NCBI RefSeq assembly: GCF_000429665.1
Contig: NZ_AUCH01000004.1
Location: 186,001-250,000, forward strand
Reading direction: 5' to 3'
Length of the DNA stretch: 64,000 nt
From: Azovibrio restrictus DSM 23866
GTDB lineage: Bacteria > Pseudomonadota > Gammaproteobacteria > Burkholderiales > Rhodocyclaceae
The notes under the pieces were generated by a model. The model did not search any database. It worked only from the letters and a program-made list of their open reading frames with translations, and was not told the DNA's origin. Both the position numbers and the translations under genes were made by a program. Shown one piece after another: positions 1-9,300 of the stretch. Position 1 is the first letter of the stretch. Each line of letters opens with the position of its first letter.

Positions 1-2
1 GA

Positions 3-3000
3 GGGAGTGCTGCCGGCGGCAGCGCGCGAGGCGTAGAGTTTGCCGGGGAGGCAGCCGGGGAGGATGGCGCGGCCCCGGGCGCCGCTGCGGCCAGCCGGGC
101 CGCCGCCGTTTCCGGACCCAGCCGCCGGGAGCTGGCCCTGGAGCCTATCCCTGAAGCAGCGCCCGGATTGGCGCCGGCAGCGCCCCGGCAAGCGGCGCCG
201 GCCTTCCCCATCCGTCTGGCCCCGGTCCGGGCCTGGGACGAAGCCGGGCCGGCGCCGTCGGTCTGGCGTCCCGTGTCTCTGGCGCCCCTGGGGGGCGCTG
301 CGGCGGCTCCGGGGGGAACCCTGCAGCGCCTGGAGGATGAAGCAGGGGTGCGCCGCCTGCTCCTGGACGGGGTCCTCGACCAGCCCCTGCTGGCGGCCCT
401 GGCCCAGGCGCTGCAGCAGGCAGCCGCCGCGCCCGACGTCCATGTCCTGCTGCTGCAGGGCAACTGGCAGGGGGATGAACGGGATGCGGGCGCCGCCCTG
501 CTGCTGGATTGCCCCTTGCCCGTGATCGCTGCGCCCACGGGGGCGCAAGGCCTGGCCCTGGCGGCCGGGGCGGATTTCCTGGTGCTGGCCAGGGCGGGGA
601 GCTACCGCCGCCCGGCCGCCGCCGATCCCCTGACTCTGGTCCTGCTGGCCCGCCGTTTCGGCCCCCTGCCGGGCGGGGCCGCTGGCGGTGAAAACATCGA
701 TGCCGGGACCCTGGCCCGGGGCGCCCTGGTCGTGGAACCGGGGCTGCAGGCAAGCCAGGCCCTGGCCCTGGCGCGCCAGGTGGCGGCCGCGCCCCGGGGC
801 GCCCTGCTGGCCCTCAAGGCCCACATGCGCCGGGGGCCCCAGGTGCCCGAGGGGCTGCCCGGCCCCGCCCTGGGCGCGGCGGAACTTGCAGCCGGGCCCG
901 CCGGGCCGGAGGAAAGCACCGCCTGGGGGCAGGGCCAGCCCATCGCCCTGGATTCCCCGGTGATGCGCCTGGAACTGTATCCGGACGGGGTGGCCCTGCT
1001 GCAGATGCAGGAGCGCGAGCAGCGCAACTGCTTCACCCCGGCCTTCATGGCCGGTCTGGAGGAGGTGTTCGCCCGCTTGCAGCGCCTGCCCGGCTGCAAG
1101 GTCCTGGTGCTCACCGGCCACGGGGCCTACTTCGCCTGCGGCGGCACCCGGGAAGGGCTGGAAAGCCTGCAGCGGGGGGACAGCCATTTCACCGACCAGC
1201 GCATCTACAGCCTGCCCCTGGAATTTCCCCTGCCGGTGATCGCCGCCATGCAGGGGCATGCCATCGGCGCCGGCTGGTCCCTGGGCCTGTTCTGCGACCA
1301 GGCCCTGTACGCCGCCGACAGCGTCTATCACAGCAACTACCTGCAGTTCGGCTTCACTCCCGGGGCCGGGGCCACCCTGGTGTTTCCCCGCCGTCTGGGG
1401 GACGACCTGGGCCGGGAGGTGCTGTTCTCCGCCCGGGAATGGAAGGGGCGGGAACTGGCCGGGCGCTGCCCGGACCTGAGCGCCCGGCCCCGGGAGCAGG
1501 TGCTGCCCCTGGCCCTGGCCCTGGCCCACCGGCTGGCCCGCCAGTCCCGGGCCGATCTGGAGGCCGCCAAGGCCGCCGCCGCCGCGCCCCTGCGCCAGCG
1601 GCTGGAAGCAGTACTGGCACAGGAACTGGCCATGCACGACACCACCTTCATCGGTAATCCCCTGGTCCTGGAGCGCATCCAGCAGCACTTCGCCGGTCTG
1701 CCGCCGGCTCCGGCCCCGGCTCCTGCGCCCTCCCTGGGGCGGGAAGCCGTGCATCGGGCCCTGCGGGAGACCCTGGCCGAAGAACTGCTGCTGGACCCGG
1801 CGGAAATCAGTGAAAGCAGCAGCTTCCTGGCCCTGGGTCTGGATTCCATTCTGGCGGTGACCTGGATCCGCAAGCTGAACGCCCGGCTGGGCCTGGATCT
1901 GCCCGCCACCTGCGTCTATGCCCATCCCAGCGTCGGGGCCCTGCTGACGGAGCTGTTGGGCCGCCTGCCCAGCCCGCCGCCCGCCAGCGCACCGGTGCCG
2001 CCCCCGCCGGCCCCCGAGCCTGTCCCTCAGGTGACACCTGAGCCGGCTCAGGAGCGCGGCGCGGCCCGGCAGGCCCTGCGCCAGGTGCTGCGGCAGACCC
2101 TGGCCGAGGAACTGCTGCTGGACCCGGCGGAAATCGGCGAGGGCAGCAGCTTCCTGGCCCTGGGCCTGGATTCCATCCTGGCGGTGACCTGGATCCGCAA
2201 GCTGAACGCCCGGCTGGGCCTGGACCTGCCCGCCACCTGCGTCTATGCCCATCCCAGCGTCGGAGCCCTGCTGGCGGAGCTGCAGGAACGCCTGCCCGCC
2301 GGCCCGGCTGCTGCGGCGCCCGCAAGGGCAGCAGAACAGGCAGCAGAGCGGACAACTGAGCGGACAACTGAGCGGGCAGGGGAGGCAGACGCCGGCCCGG
2401 TGGTTGTCCAGGCCGAGGCGGGGCTTCCGGTGGCGCCGCCGCCGGCAAGCCCGGCCCCCACTGTGAATACCCTCACCCGCCTGCCAAGCGCGGCGGATGG
2501 GGCTGAGACGGCGGACGGGGACGCCATCGCCATCATCGGCGCTGCCGGCCGCTTCCCTCAGGCCGGGGACCTGGCGGCCTTCTGGGACAACATCCGCCAG
2601 GGGCGTGACTGCATCGAGGAAGTGCCCCCCAGCCGCTGGCGCCTGGAGGAGTTTTACGACCCGGATCCCCAGGCGCCCGGCAAGTCCTACAGCAAGTGGA
2701 TGGGGGCCCTGACCGACGTGGACCGCTTCGATGCGGCCTTCTTCAACATCACCGCCCGGGAGGCGGAGCTGATGGATCCCCAGCAGCGCCTGTTCCTGGA
2801 GCAGGCCTGGCTGGCCCTGGAGGACGGGGCCATCGATCCCTCCCGGCTGGCGGGCTGCCGCTGCGGCATCTTCGTAGGCAGCGGCGACAGCGGCTACGGG
2901 GACCTGATCCCGGAAACCAATGCCTACAGCCTGAGCGGCAGCGCCAGTTCCATCCTGGCCGCCCGGCTGGCCTACCTCCTGGACCTGCGCGGTCCCGCCA

Positions 3001-5075
3001 TCGCCCTGGACACCGCCTGTTCCACCTCCCTGGTGGCCATCGCCAGCGCCTGCGACAGCCTGCGCCTGGGCAATACGGACCTGGCCCTGGCCGGGGGCGC
3101 CAGCCTGATGCTGGGGCCGCGCATGCACGTGGATACCTGCAAGGTGGGCATGCTCTCCCCGGACGGCCGCTGCCACAGCTTCGACCAGGGCGCCAATGGC
3201 TTCGTCCCCGGGGAAGGGGTGGGCGTGGTGCTGTTGAAGCGCCTCGCCGACGCCCGCCGGGACGGGGACCCGATCCGGGCCGTGATCCGGGGCTGGGGCA
3301 CCAACCAGGACGGGCGCACCAACGGCATCACCGCCCCCAATCCCCTGGCCCAGGGCGAACTGCTGCGCAGCGTCTACCGCCGCTTCGGCATTGCCCCGGA
3401 AAGCATAGGCCTGGTGGAGGCCCACGGCACCGGCACCCCTCTGGGAGACCCCATCGAGATCGAGGGCCTGCAGGCCGGTTTCGGCCCCCTGGCGGCGGGC
3501 ACCCGGGTGGCCCTGGGCTCGGTGAAGAGCAATGTGGGCCACCTGCTGGCCGCCGCCGGGGTGGCCGGTGCCCTGAAGGCCATGCTTGCCCTGGAGCACG
3601 CCGAGCTGCCCCCGAGCATCCATTTCCACCAGGAAAACGAGCATCTGCATCTGGACAAGACCCCGTTCCGGGTCCAGACCCGGCTGGAGCCCTGGCCCGA
3701 ATCCCCGGGCACTCCCCGGCGGGCGGCGGTGAGCGCCTTCGGCTTCAGCGGCACCAACGCCCACCTGGTGCTGGAAGCCTGGCCCCGGCCGGCGGCGTCG
3801 GCCCCGGCCGCCGGGGATGTGCCACTGCTGCTGCCCCTCTCGGCCCGCAGCAGCGCCCAGCTGGCCGCCCTGGCCGGGCAGCTGGCCCGGCACCTGCGCG
3901 CCCATCCGGAACTGGATCTGGCCGACTGCTGCTGGACCCTGCAGCAGGGCAGACAGGCCTTCGAATGCCGGGCCGCCTGGGTGGTCAGCAGCCGGGAAGC
4001 CATGCTGGAATGCCTGGACGCCCTGGCCGCCGGCCGCGCCGATGCGCGCATCCTGAGCAATGCCGGGCCCCGGGCCCCGGGGCTGTTCGACCCGGAGGAC
4101 GGGGACGCCCGGGAACTGCTGGACAAATGGCTGGCCGGGGGCCGGCTCGAACCCCTGGCCCGGCTCTGGGTCCAGGGCCTGGCCCTGGACTGGAGCCGCC
4201 TGCCCGGCAGCGCCGCCCGCCGCCGCCTGCGCCTGCCCGGCTATCCCTTTGCCCGGGACCGGCACTGGCTGAGTGCGGCGCCCGCACGGCAGCCGGCGGC
4301 CGGCAGCGCGGGTTTCCGCCTGCAGGGCCCGGCCGGGGGCCCCTGGACAGGACTGCTGCGGGGAGACGAGGCAGGGCTGGGCCTCACCCTGGTGGAGGGT
4401 CTGGCCCGGGTGGGCGGTGCCGCCTGGCTGGAGCCGGTGCGGGCCGCCCTGGCGGCAGCCGGGGTGCCGGCCGCCCGCCTGGAACAGCTGGTCTGGGGCC
4501 GGCCCCTGGTGCCCGGGGCCAGTCCCCTGGCGCTGCGCCTGCACTATCAGGCGGCGTCGGGCCTGTTCCGCCTGGAAAGCGAGGCCGGGGAAATCTGCCT
4601 GGCAGGCCGTTGTGTCGGGGCCGCAGGTCCCTGGCCCGAGGCCCCGGCCGGGGACGGCCTCCAGGAGGCCACCCTGGAATTCCGCCGGGCCCGGCCCTGG
4701 GCCCGGGGCCTCAGCGCCGTCTGGCGGGGGGCGGCTGAGCCGCAAGTCTGGCGGGGCCGCTGGAGCCGGCCCCCGGGGGAAAACGCCCCGGGGCTGCTGC
4801 TGGAGGCCGTCTGGCAGCTGGTGGCCTGGGGCGAGGAGCAGCGGGGCCTGCCCGGCCCGCGCTTCCCCCTGGCCCTGTCCAGCCTGCAGTTTGCGGATGC
4901 CGGTCCCGAAGCGGGCTGGATCTGGTTGTGGTCCCGGGAGGGTGACCTTCCGGGCATGTCGGTGTTGGTGCAGGACCTGGAGGGCAGGCCGTGCCTGGCG
5001 TTGTCGGGTTGGCTCGGCGAACGGCTGGAAGCCCTGGCTGAATTGCGATCTGAACGGGAGGAACAACAACCATGA
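3..5075 (+). CDS. Trans-AT polyketide synthase, 5'-truncated by window edge (ECH-like, ECH2, ACP, ACP, KS, degenerate DH)
   Basis: The frame is open from the first bases of the window, so the real start lies upstream; the internal TTG at 168 is not a credible start. Domains by nucleotide: a degenerate crotonase-like region (about 310-900), a second crotonase domain of the ECH2 type (about 955-1700, with MQGHAIGAG and GFTPGAGAT), two ACPs with Ser codons at 1845 and 2172, a ketosynthase (about 2520-3785) with active-site motif DTACSTSL (Cys codon 3018), EAHGTGT and KSNVGH, a post-KS linker ending GYPFARDRHW, and a C-terminal dehydratase-fold region without catalytic residues. No AT domain is present, which defines a trans-AT enzyme. 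The protein ends without an ACP, so its last module is completed by the ACP opening the megasynthase at 6392. ATGA overlap with the next gene indicates translational coupling. The role as a cytoplasmic assembly-line enzyme is secure; the product is unknown. Confidence 0.93.
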   Translation, partial: GSAAGGSARGVEFAGEAAGEDGAAPGAAAASRAAAVSGPSRRELALEPIPEAAPGLAPAAPRQAAPAFPIRLAPVRAWDEAGPAPSVWRPVSLAPLGGAAAAPGGTLQRLEDEAGVRRLLLDGVLDQPLLAALAQALQQAAAAPDVHVLLLQGNWQGDERDAGAALLLDCPLPVIAAPTGAQGLALAAGADFLVLARAGSYRRPAAADPLTLVLLARRFGPLPGGAAGGENIDAGTLARGALVVEPGLQASQALALARQVAAAPRGALLALKAHMRRGPQVPEGLPGPALGAAELAAGPAGPEESTAWGQGQPIALDSPVMRLELYPDGVALLQMQEREQRNCFTPAFMAGLEEVFARLQRLPGCKVLVLTGHGAYFACGGTREGLESLQRGDSHFTDQRIYSLPLEFPLPVIAAMQGHAIGAGWSLGLFCDQALYAADSVYHSNYLQFGFTPGAGATLVFPRRLGDDLGREVLFSAREWKGRELAGRCPDLSARPREQVLPLALALAHRLARQSRADLEAAKAAAAAPLRQRLEAVLAQELAMHDTTFIGNPLVLERIQQHFAGLPPAPAPAPAPSLGREAVHRALRETLAEELLLDPAEISESSSFLALGLDSILAVTWIRKLNARLGLDLPATCVYAHPSVGALLTELLGRLPSPPPASAPVPPPPAPEPVPQVTPEPAQERGAARQALRQVLRQTLAEELLLDPAEIGEGSSFLALGLDSILAVTWIRKLNARLGLDLPATCVYAHPSVGALLAELQERLPAGPAAAAPARAAEQAAERTTERTTERAGEADAGPVVVQAEAGLPVAPPPASPAPTVNTLTRLPSAADGAETADGDAIAIIGAAGRFPQAGDLAAFWDNIRQGRDCIEEVPPSRWRLEEFYDPDPQAPGKSYSKWMGALTDVDRFDAAFFNITAREAELMDPQQRLFLEQAWLALEDGAIDPSRLAGCRCGIFVGSGDSGYGDLIPETNAYSLSGSASSILAARLAYLLDLRGPAIALDTACSTSLVAIASACDSLRLGNTDLALAGGASLMLGPRMHVDTCKVGMLSPDGRCHSFDQGANGFVPGEGVGVVLLKRLADARRDGDPIRAVIRGWGTNQDGRTNGITAPNPLAQGELLRSVYRRFGIAPESIGLVEAHGTGTPLGDPIEIEGLQAGFGPLAAGTRVALGSVKSNVGHLLAAAGVAGALKAMLALEHAELPPSIHFHQENEHLHLDKTPFRVQTRLEPWPESPGTPRRAAVSAFGFSGTNAHLVLEAWPRPAASAPAAGDVPLLLPLSARSSAQLAALAGQLARHLRAHPELDLADCCWTLQQGRQAFECRAAWVVSSREAMLECLDALAAGRADARILSNAGPRAPGLFDPEDGDARELLDKWLAGGRLEPLARLWVQGLALDWSRLPGSAARRRLRLPGYPFARDRHWLSAAPARQPAAGSAGFRLQGPAGGPWTGLLRGDEAGLGLTLVEGLARVGGAAWLEPVRAALAAAGVPAARLEQLVWGRPLVPGASPLALRLHYQAASGLFRLESEAGEICLAGRCVGAAGPWPEAPAGDGLQEATLEFRRARPWARGLSAVWRGAAEPQVWRGRWSRPPGENAPGLLLEAVWQLVAWGEEQRGLPGPRFPLALSSLQFADAGPEAGWIWLWSREGDLPGMSVLVQDLEGRPCLALSGWLGERLEALAELRSEREEQQP
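310..1700 (+). other. Tandem crotonase-fold region: ECH-like remnant followed by ECH2 domain
   Basis: The first copy (about 310-900) keeps the general crotonase layout (a LLLQG strand, LPVIAAPTGAQGLALAAGADF) but lacks recognisable oxyanion-hole and catalytic motifs and looks inactive. The second (about 955-1700) matches the PksI/CurF ECH2 family, which decarboxylates the dehydrated HMG-type intermediate in beta-branching: ACGGTREGL, FTD, IYSLPLEF, MQGHAIGAG, YLQFGFTPGAGAT and a C-terminal AMHDTTF. From memory of PksI and CurF, the catalytic Lys sits in a GK..FTD context; here the same place reads RGDSHFTD, with Asp at codon 1179-1181. The His expected near AMHD is present. The domain sits directly before the two beta-branching ACPs, where such a domain would act. 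Confidence 0.78.
1770..1955 (+). repeat. Direct repeat, copy 1: first beta-branching ACP
   Basis: These 186 bases recur at 2097-2282, offset 327, with about ten mismatches by eye, mostly at third codon positions. The encoded ACP reads LGLDSILAVTWIRKLN; the Ser (codon 1845) carries phosphopantetheine. The Trp six residues after Ser is the published flag of ACPs that recruit the HMG-CoA-synthase beta-branching cassette. Confidence 0.9.
2097..2282 (+). repeat. Direct repeat, copy 2: second beta-branching ACP
   Basis: Second copy of the ACP repeat, with Ser codon 2172 and the same Trp flag. Tandem ACPs at beta-branch points are common in trans-AT and cis-AT systems and are thought to raise throughput. 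The near-identity of the DNA suggests recent duplication or ongoing gene conversion. Confidence 0.9.
2520..5072 (+). other. Half-module: ketosynthase plus catalytically dead dehydratase-like domain, no ACP
   Basis: The KS has Cys in DTACSTSL, His in EAHGTGT and KSNVGH, so it should condense. After the linker, about 4310-5045 aligns with the two intact DH domains of the downstream protein (compare LEQLVWGRPL with LRQVIWQQPL and LGQVVWLQPV). However, the HxxxGxxxxP motif is replaced by a shorter VEGLARVGG stretch, and the second-motif Asp of HPxLLDGAFQ is replaced in APGLLLEAVW. Both catalytic residues are therefore gone. The matching ACP is the first domain of the next PKS protein, with a monooxygenase gene encoded between. 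Confidence 0.7.
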
Positions 5076-6373
5076 GCGTAGCGATGAAAGTGGCCCTGAT
5101 CGGGGGCGGACCCACGGGCATAGGGGTAGGCCGGGAACTGGGCGAAGGGGGCGTGGATTACGACATCTACGAGGCTTGCGACGATTTCGGCGGGGTCTGG
5201 CACGGGGAGGCCCCCTGCGGCCGCACCTATCCTTCCCTGCACCTGATTTCCCCCAAGTTCAACACCCAGGTCCAGGACTTTCCCATGCCGGAGGATTTTC
5301 CGGTCTATCCCAACCACCGGCAGATGCTCGACTACATCCGCAGCTATGCCCGCCACTTCGGCGTCTATGACCATGCCGTGTTCAATGCCCGGATCCAGCG
5401 CCTGGAGCCGGAAAACGGCGGCTGGCGTCTGCACTGGGGCGAGGGCCAGAGCGCCTGGTATCCCCTGGTGGTGATCTGCAACGGCCTGCAGAACAAGCCC
5501 CACTACCCGGAACGGGCCTATCCCGGCCAGTTCACCGGCGAGGTGCTGCACAGTGTCGATTACAAATCCCCGGACCAGCTGCGCGGCAAGCGGGTGCTGA
5601 TCATCGGCGGCGGCAACACCGGCTGCGACATCGCCGTGGACGCGGTCCACGCGGCCAGCCAGGTCCTGCACAGCACCCGGCGCGGCTACTACTACCAGCC
5701 CAAGTTCGTGGCCGGCAAGCCCACGCCCCAGTGGATGATGGAACTGGGCAGCAAGTTCGGCAGCAAGGAAGAGACCCTGGCCTACATCGAGCAGGTGTTC
5801 AAGCTGGCCGGCTACGACGGCACCGACTACGGCCTGCCCCAGCCCGACCACCCCCTGGACGGGGCCCATCCGGTGATGAACTCCCTGCTGCTGTACTACA
5901 TCGGCCATGGGGACATCGAGCCCAAGGGGGACGTGGCGTCCTTCTCCGGCAAGGAAGTGCGCTTCGTGGACGGCAGCAGCGCCGAGGTGGACCTGATCCT
6001 CTATTCCACCGGCTACGAGCGGGACCTGTCCTTCCTCGACCCGCAGCTGCTGGAGTGGAGCAGTTCGGGCATACCCGACCTGTTCCTGCACGGGGTGCCG
6101 CGCAACCACGACAACCTGCTGTGCATGGGCTTCATCAATGCCGCCGGCGGTCTGGGGGATGGCCTGAAAACCCAGGGGGCTTTCGTGCGCGCCTACGCCA
6201 AGGCCTACGCGGCCAGGTCGCCGGGGCTGCAGGCTTTCCTGGAAGCCAAGCGGCGCGACAAGCCGGACCTGGGCCAGGCCTATTTCGTCCAGTCCTACCG
6301 GCACCAGTGGGAGGCGGATCTGTGGAAGCTGCTGGCCCAGATGCGCAAGTACCGGGACATGCTGGAACAGTAG
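5072..6373 (+). CDS. Flavin-containing monooxygenase of the PKS cluster
   Basis: A 433-residue flavoprotein. It has an N-terminal FAD Rossmann motif (LIGGGPTGIGVG), a second NADPH Rossmann motif near residue 175 (VLIIGGGNTGCD) and between them the FMO fingerprint FxGxxxHxxxY as FTGEVLHSVDY. The ATG at 5072 overlaps the upstream PKS stop in ATGA and has GGGAGG a few bases before. FMOs encoded inside trans-AT PKS clusters oxidise carrier-bound chains (hydroxylation, N-oxidation or Baeyer-Villiger oxygen insertion); which applies here cannot be read from sequence. Its place exactly between the two halves of a split module (KS/dead DH and ACP) makes action on that intermediate plausible, by inference. 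It belongs to the same operon as the flanking PKS genes. Confidence 0.88.
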   Translation: MSVAMKVALIGGGPTGIGVGRELGEGGVDYDIYEACDDFGGVWHGEAPCGRTYPSLHLISPKFNTQVQDFPMPEDFPVYPNHRQMLDYIRSYARHFGVYDHAVFNARIQRLEPENGGWRLHWGEGQSAWYPLVVICNGLQNKPHYPERAYPGQFTGEVLHSVDYKSPDQLRGKRVLIIGGGNTGCDIAVDAVHAASQVLHSTRRGYYYQPKFVAGKPTPQWMMELGSKFGSKEETLAYIEQVFKLAGYDGTDYGLPQPDHPLDGAHPVMNSLLLYYIGHGDIEPKGDVASFSGKEVRFVDGSSAEVDLILYSTGYERDLSFLDPQLLEWSSSGIPDLFLHGVPRNHDNLLCMGFINAAGGLGDGLKTQGAFVRAYAKAYAARSPGLQAFLEAKRRDKPDLGQAYFVQSYRHQWEADLWKLLAQMRKYRDMLEQ

Positions 6374-6391
6374 AAACGAGGGGAGCGGCTG

Positions 6392-9300
6392 ATGGCGGCA
6401 GAAAACAAGACCGGGGAGGGCCTGCGCGACAGCATGCGCATGCTTCTGGAGCAGGAACTCATGGGCCGGGCGGCCGGGCGCCGTCCTGTCCCGCCCCCGG
6501 CTGCCGCCGCCAGCGAGGCTGGCGCGCCGGCTCCCGAGGCCGTTGCCCCTGCCGCCGCTGCCCCCCAGCCCGCCATCCCCGAGGACCGGCGGCTGGAAGA
6601 AGACGTGACCCGCCTGGCCATTGCCGCCCTGGGGGTGCCCCGGGAACGCTTCGACCCCCGGGAAAACCTGGCCAGCTACGGGGCCGACTCCATCGCCATC
6701 ACCGAACTGATGGCCCAGGTGTCCCGCTGCCTGGGTATTTCCATCGCGCCCACCACCTTTTTCGAGGCCCGCCACCTGGAGGAGCTGTGTGCCATCCTGC
6801 GGGCCCGCCATGGCCGCGCCATCGAGGCCCATTACGGGCCGCTGCCGACAGCGCCGGTCCCGGCGCCAAGCGGCCCTGCCGCCGCTGCCGGGTTTGTCCC
6901 GTCCACCCCGGCGCCTGGCGCCGCTCCGGGTGATGGGGCCGGGCCAGCCATCGATGCCTGGCTTGCCCCCCACGGGCTGCGCCGGGTCAGCCCCGCCGCG
7001 GCTGGCGAGGTGAGCGTCGCCGCGCCGTCCAGTGCTGCTTCCCCGACTGCAGCCACCCCGGCCAGACCCGAGCCGGAGCAGGGGGCGGCTCCGGTGGCCA
7101 TCATCGCCATGTCCGGCCGTTTCCCCGGCAGCCCCGACCTGGAGGCCTTCCGCCAGCACCTGCGCCAGGGGGATGACTGCATCAGCGAGATTCCGCCGGA
7201 ACGCTGGGACTGGCGCTCGATCTGGGGCGACCCCCGCCAGGGTCCCTGGTGCGACGTGAAGTACGGGGGCTTCCTGGAGGGGCACGACCAGTTCGACGCG
7301 GCCTTCTTCAAGCTTTCTCCCCGGGAAGCGGAACTGATGGACCCCCAGCACCGGCTGTTCCTGGAATGCGCCTGGCAGCTGGTGGAGCGGGCCGGCCTGG
7401 CGCCGGGCAGCCTGTCCGGGCGCCGGGTGGGCATCTTCCTGGGCATCAACCTGCTCGATTACGTGGACCTGGCCAACCGCCGGGGCATCATGGAAGCCCA
7501 GCAGATGACCGGCCTGGGCCATGTGTTCTGTCCCAACCGCCTGTCCTTCCTGTTCGACGTGCACGGCCCCAGCGAGGTGGTGGACACCGCCTGTTCCAGC
7601 TCCCTGGTGGCGGTGCATCGGGGCGTCATGGCGATCCGCCACGAGGGCTGCGAAATGGCCATCGCCGGCGGCTCCAACCTGATCCTCACTCCCACCCAGC
7701 ACATGATGTTCGCCAAGGTGGGCATGTTGAGCCGGGATGGCCGCTGCAAGGCCTTCGGTGCTGCGGCCGACGGCTACGCCCGGGCCGAGGGGGTGGGCGC
7801 AGTGCTGCTCAAGCGGCTGGATCTGGCCGAGCGGGACGGGGATTCCATCCTGGCGGTGATCCGGGGTTCGGCGGTGAACCATGGCGGCACCGCCAGCTCT
7901 CTCACCGCCCCCAATCCCCGGGCCCAGGCCGCCCTGATCCTGGAAGCCCAGCGCCAGGCGGATGTGGACCCGCGCAGCATCACCCTGGTGGAATGCCACG
8001 GCACTGGCACCCGGCTGGGGGACCCCATCGAGGTCCAGGGCCTGAAGGAAGCCTTCGCCCAGCGTCACCAGGACCTGGGGCTGCCGCCCCCGGCCGCGCC
8101 CTACTGCGGCCTGGGCTCGGTCAAATCCAACATCGGCCATGCGGAAACCGCCGCCGGGGTGGCGGGCCTGATCAAGCTGGTGCTGGCCCTCCAGGACGGG
8201 CGGCGCTACCGCAGCCTGCACTGCGACCAGCCCAATCCCCTGCTGGCGCTGGAAGGCAGCCCCTTCATGCTGCTGGAGCGAGAGCAGCCCTGGCCCCGGC
8301 CCCGCATCGATGGCCGGGAACTGCCCCGGCGGGCGGCCCTGAGCTCCTTCGGGGCCGGGGGCGCCAACGCCCACCTGGTGCTGGAGGAATACCTGCCTGC
8401 CCCGGAACCGGAGCCCCGGCTGGCCGCCGGGCAGACCCCGGTGATCCCCCTCTCGGCCCGCAGCCGTGCCGCCCTGGAAGACGGGGCCCGGGCCCTGCAG
8501 GCCTGGCTGGAGGCGCGCCGGCCCCTGGCGCCGGAGACCTTCGCCCGCCTGGCCTGGACCCTGCAGACCGGGCGTGACGCCATGGCCTGGCGCCTGGCCT
8601 GTCCTGCCGCCGACGGAGGCCAGCTGGCCCGGGCCCTGGCCGCCTTCCTGGCGGGCCAGGACGAAGGCAGCCTGTACCACTGGGGCCAGGCCGCCCGGGA
8701 ACGGAGCGGCGCCGCGCCCCTGGACCCCGCAGCCCAGCCGGCTGCTGAACTGGCCAGGCGCTGGGTGGAGGGCGCTGCCGTGGACTGGGCCCGGGCCTGG
8801 TCCGCCGGCCGGCCCCGGCGCCTGGAACTGCCGCCCCAGGTCTTTCAGCACCGCCGCTTCTGGCTGCCGGAAGGGACGGCCCCGGCCGCGCCGGCTCCCG
8901 CTCCCGGGCTGGAACTGGCGCAGGAGGGCAACACTTTCCGCCTGCGCCTGACGGGTAGCGAAGCTTTCCTGGACCATCACCGGGTCCGGGGCGTGCCGGT
9001 CCTGCCCGGGGTGATGTACCTGGAGCTGGGGCGCCGGGTGGCCCAGGCCCGGGGCCTGGAAGATTTCGCCCTGCGCCAGGTGATCTGGCAGCAGCCCCTG
9101 GAAGTGCGGGCCCCCCTGGTGCTGGAAATCAGCGTCCTGGAGGACCCGGGGGGCTGGCCGCGCCTGGAATTCGCCAGCCGCGACCCGGAAGGCCAGCGGC
9201 GGGTGCACGCCCAGGCTCGCCTGGGCGCCGCCGGGACGCCGCCGGAGCAGGAAGAGGGCAGGGCAGCGCTGCTCGCCCGCCTGCAGGCCGGTCATCCCCG

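Noticed and set aside
168..5075. TTG at 168 as start of the first PKS gene
   Set aside because: The frame is open to the window edge, and no ribosome-binding site precedes 168. The gene is better treated as truncated.
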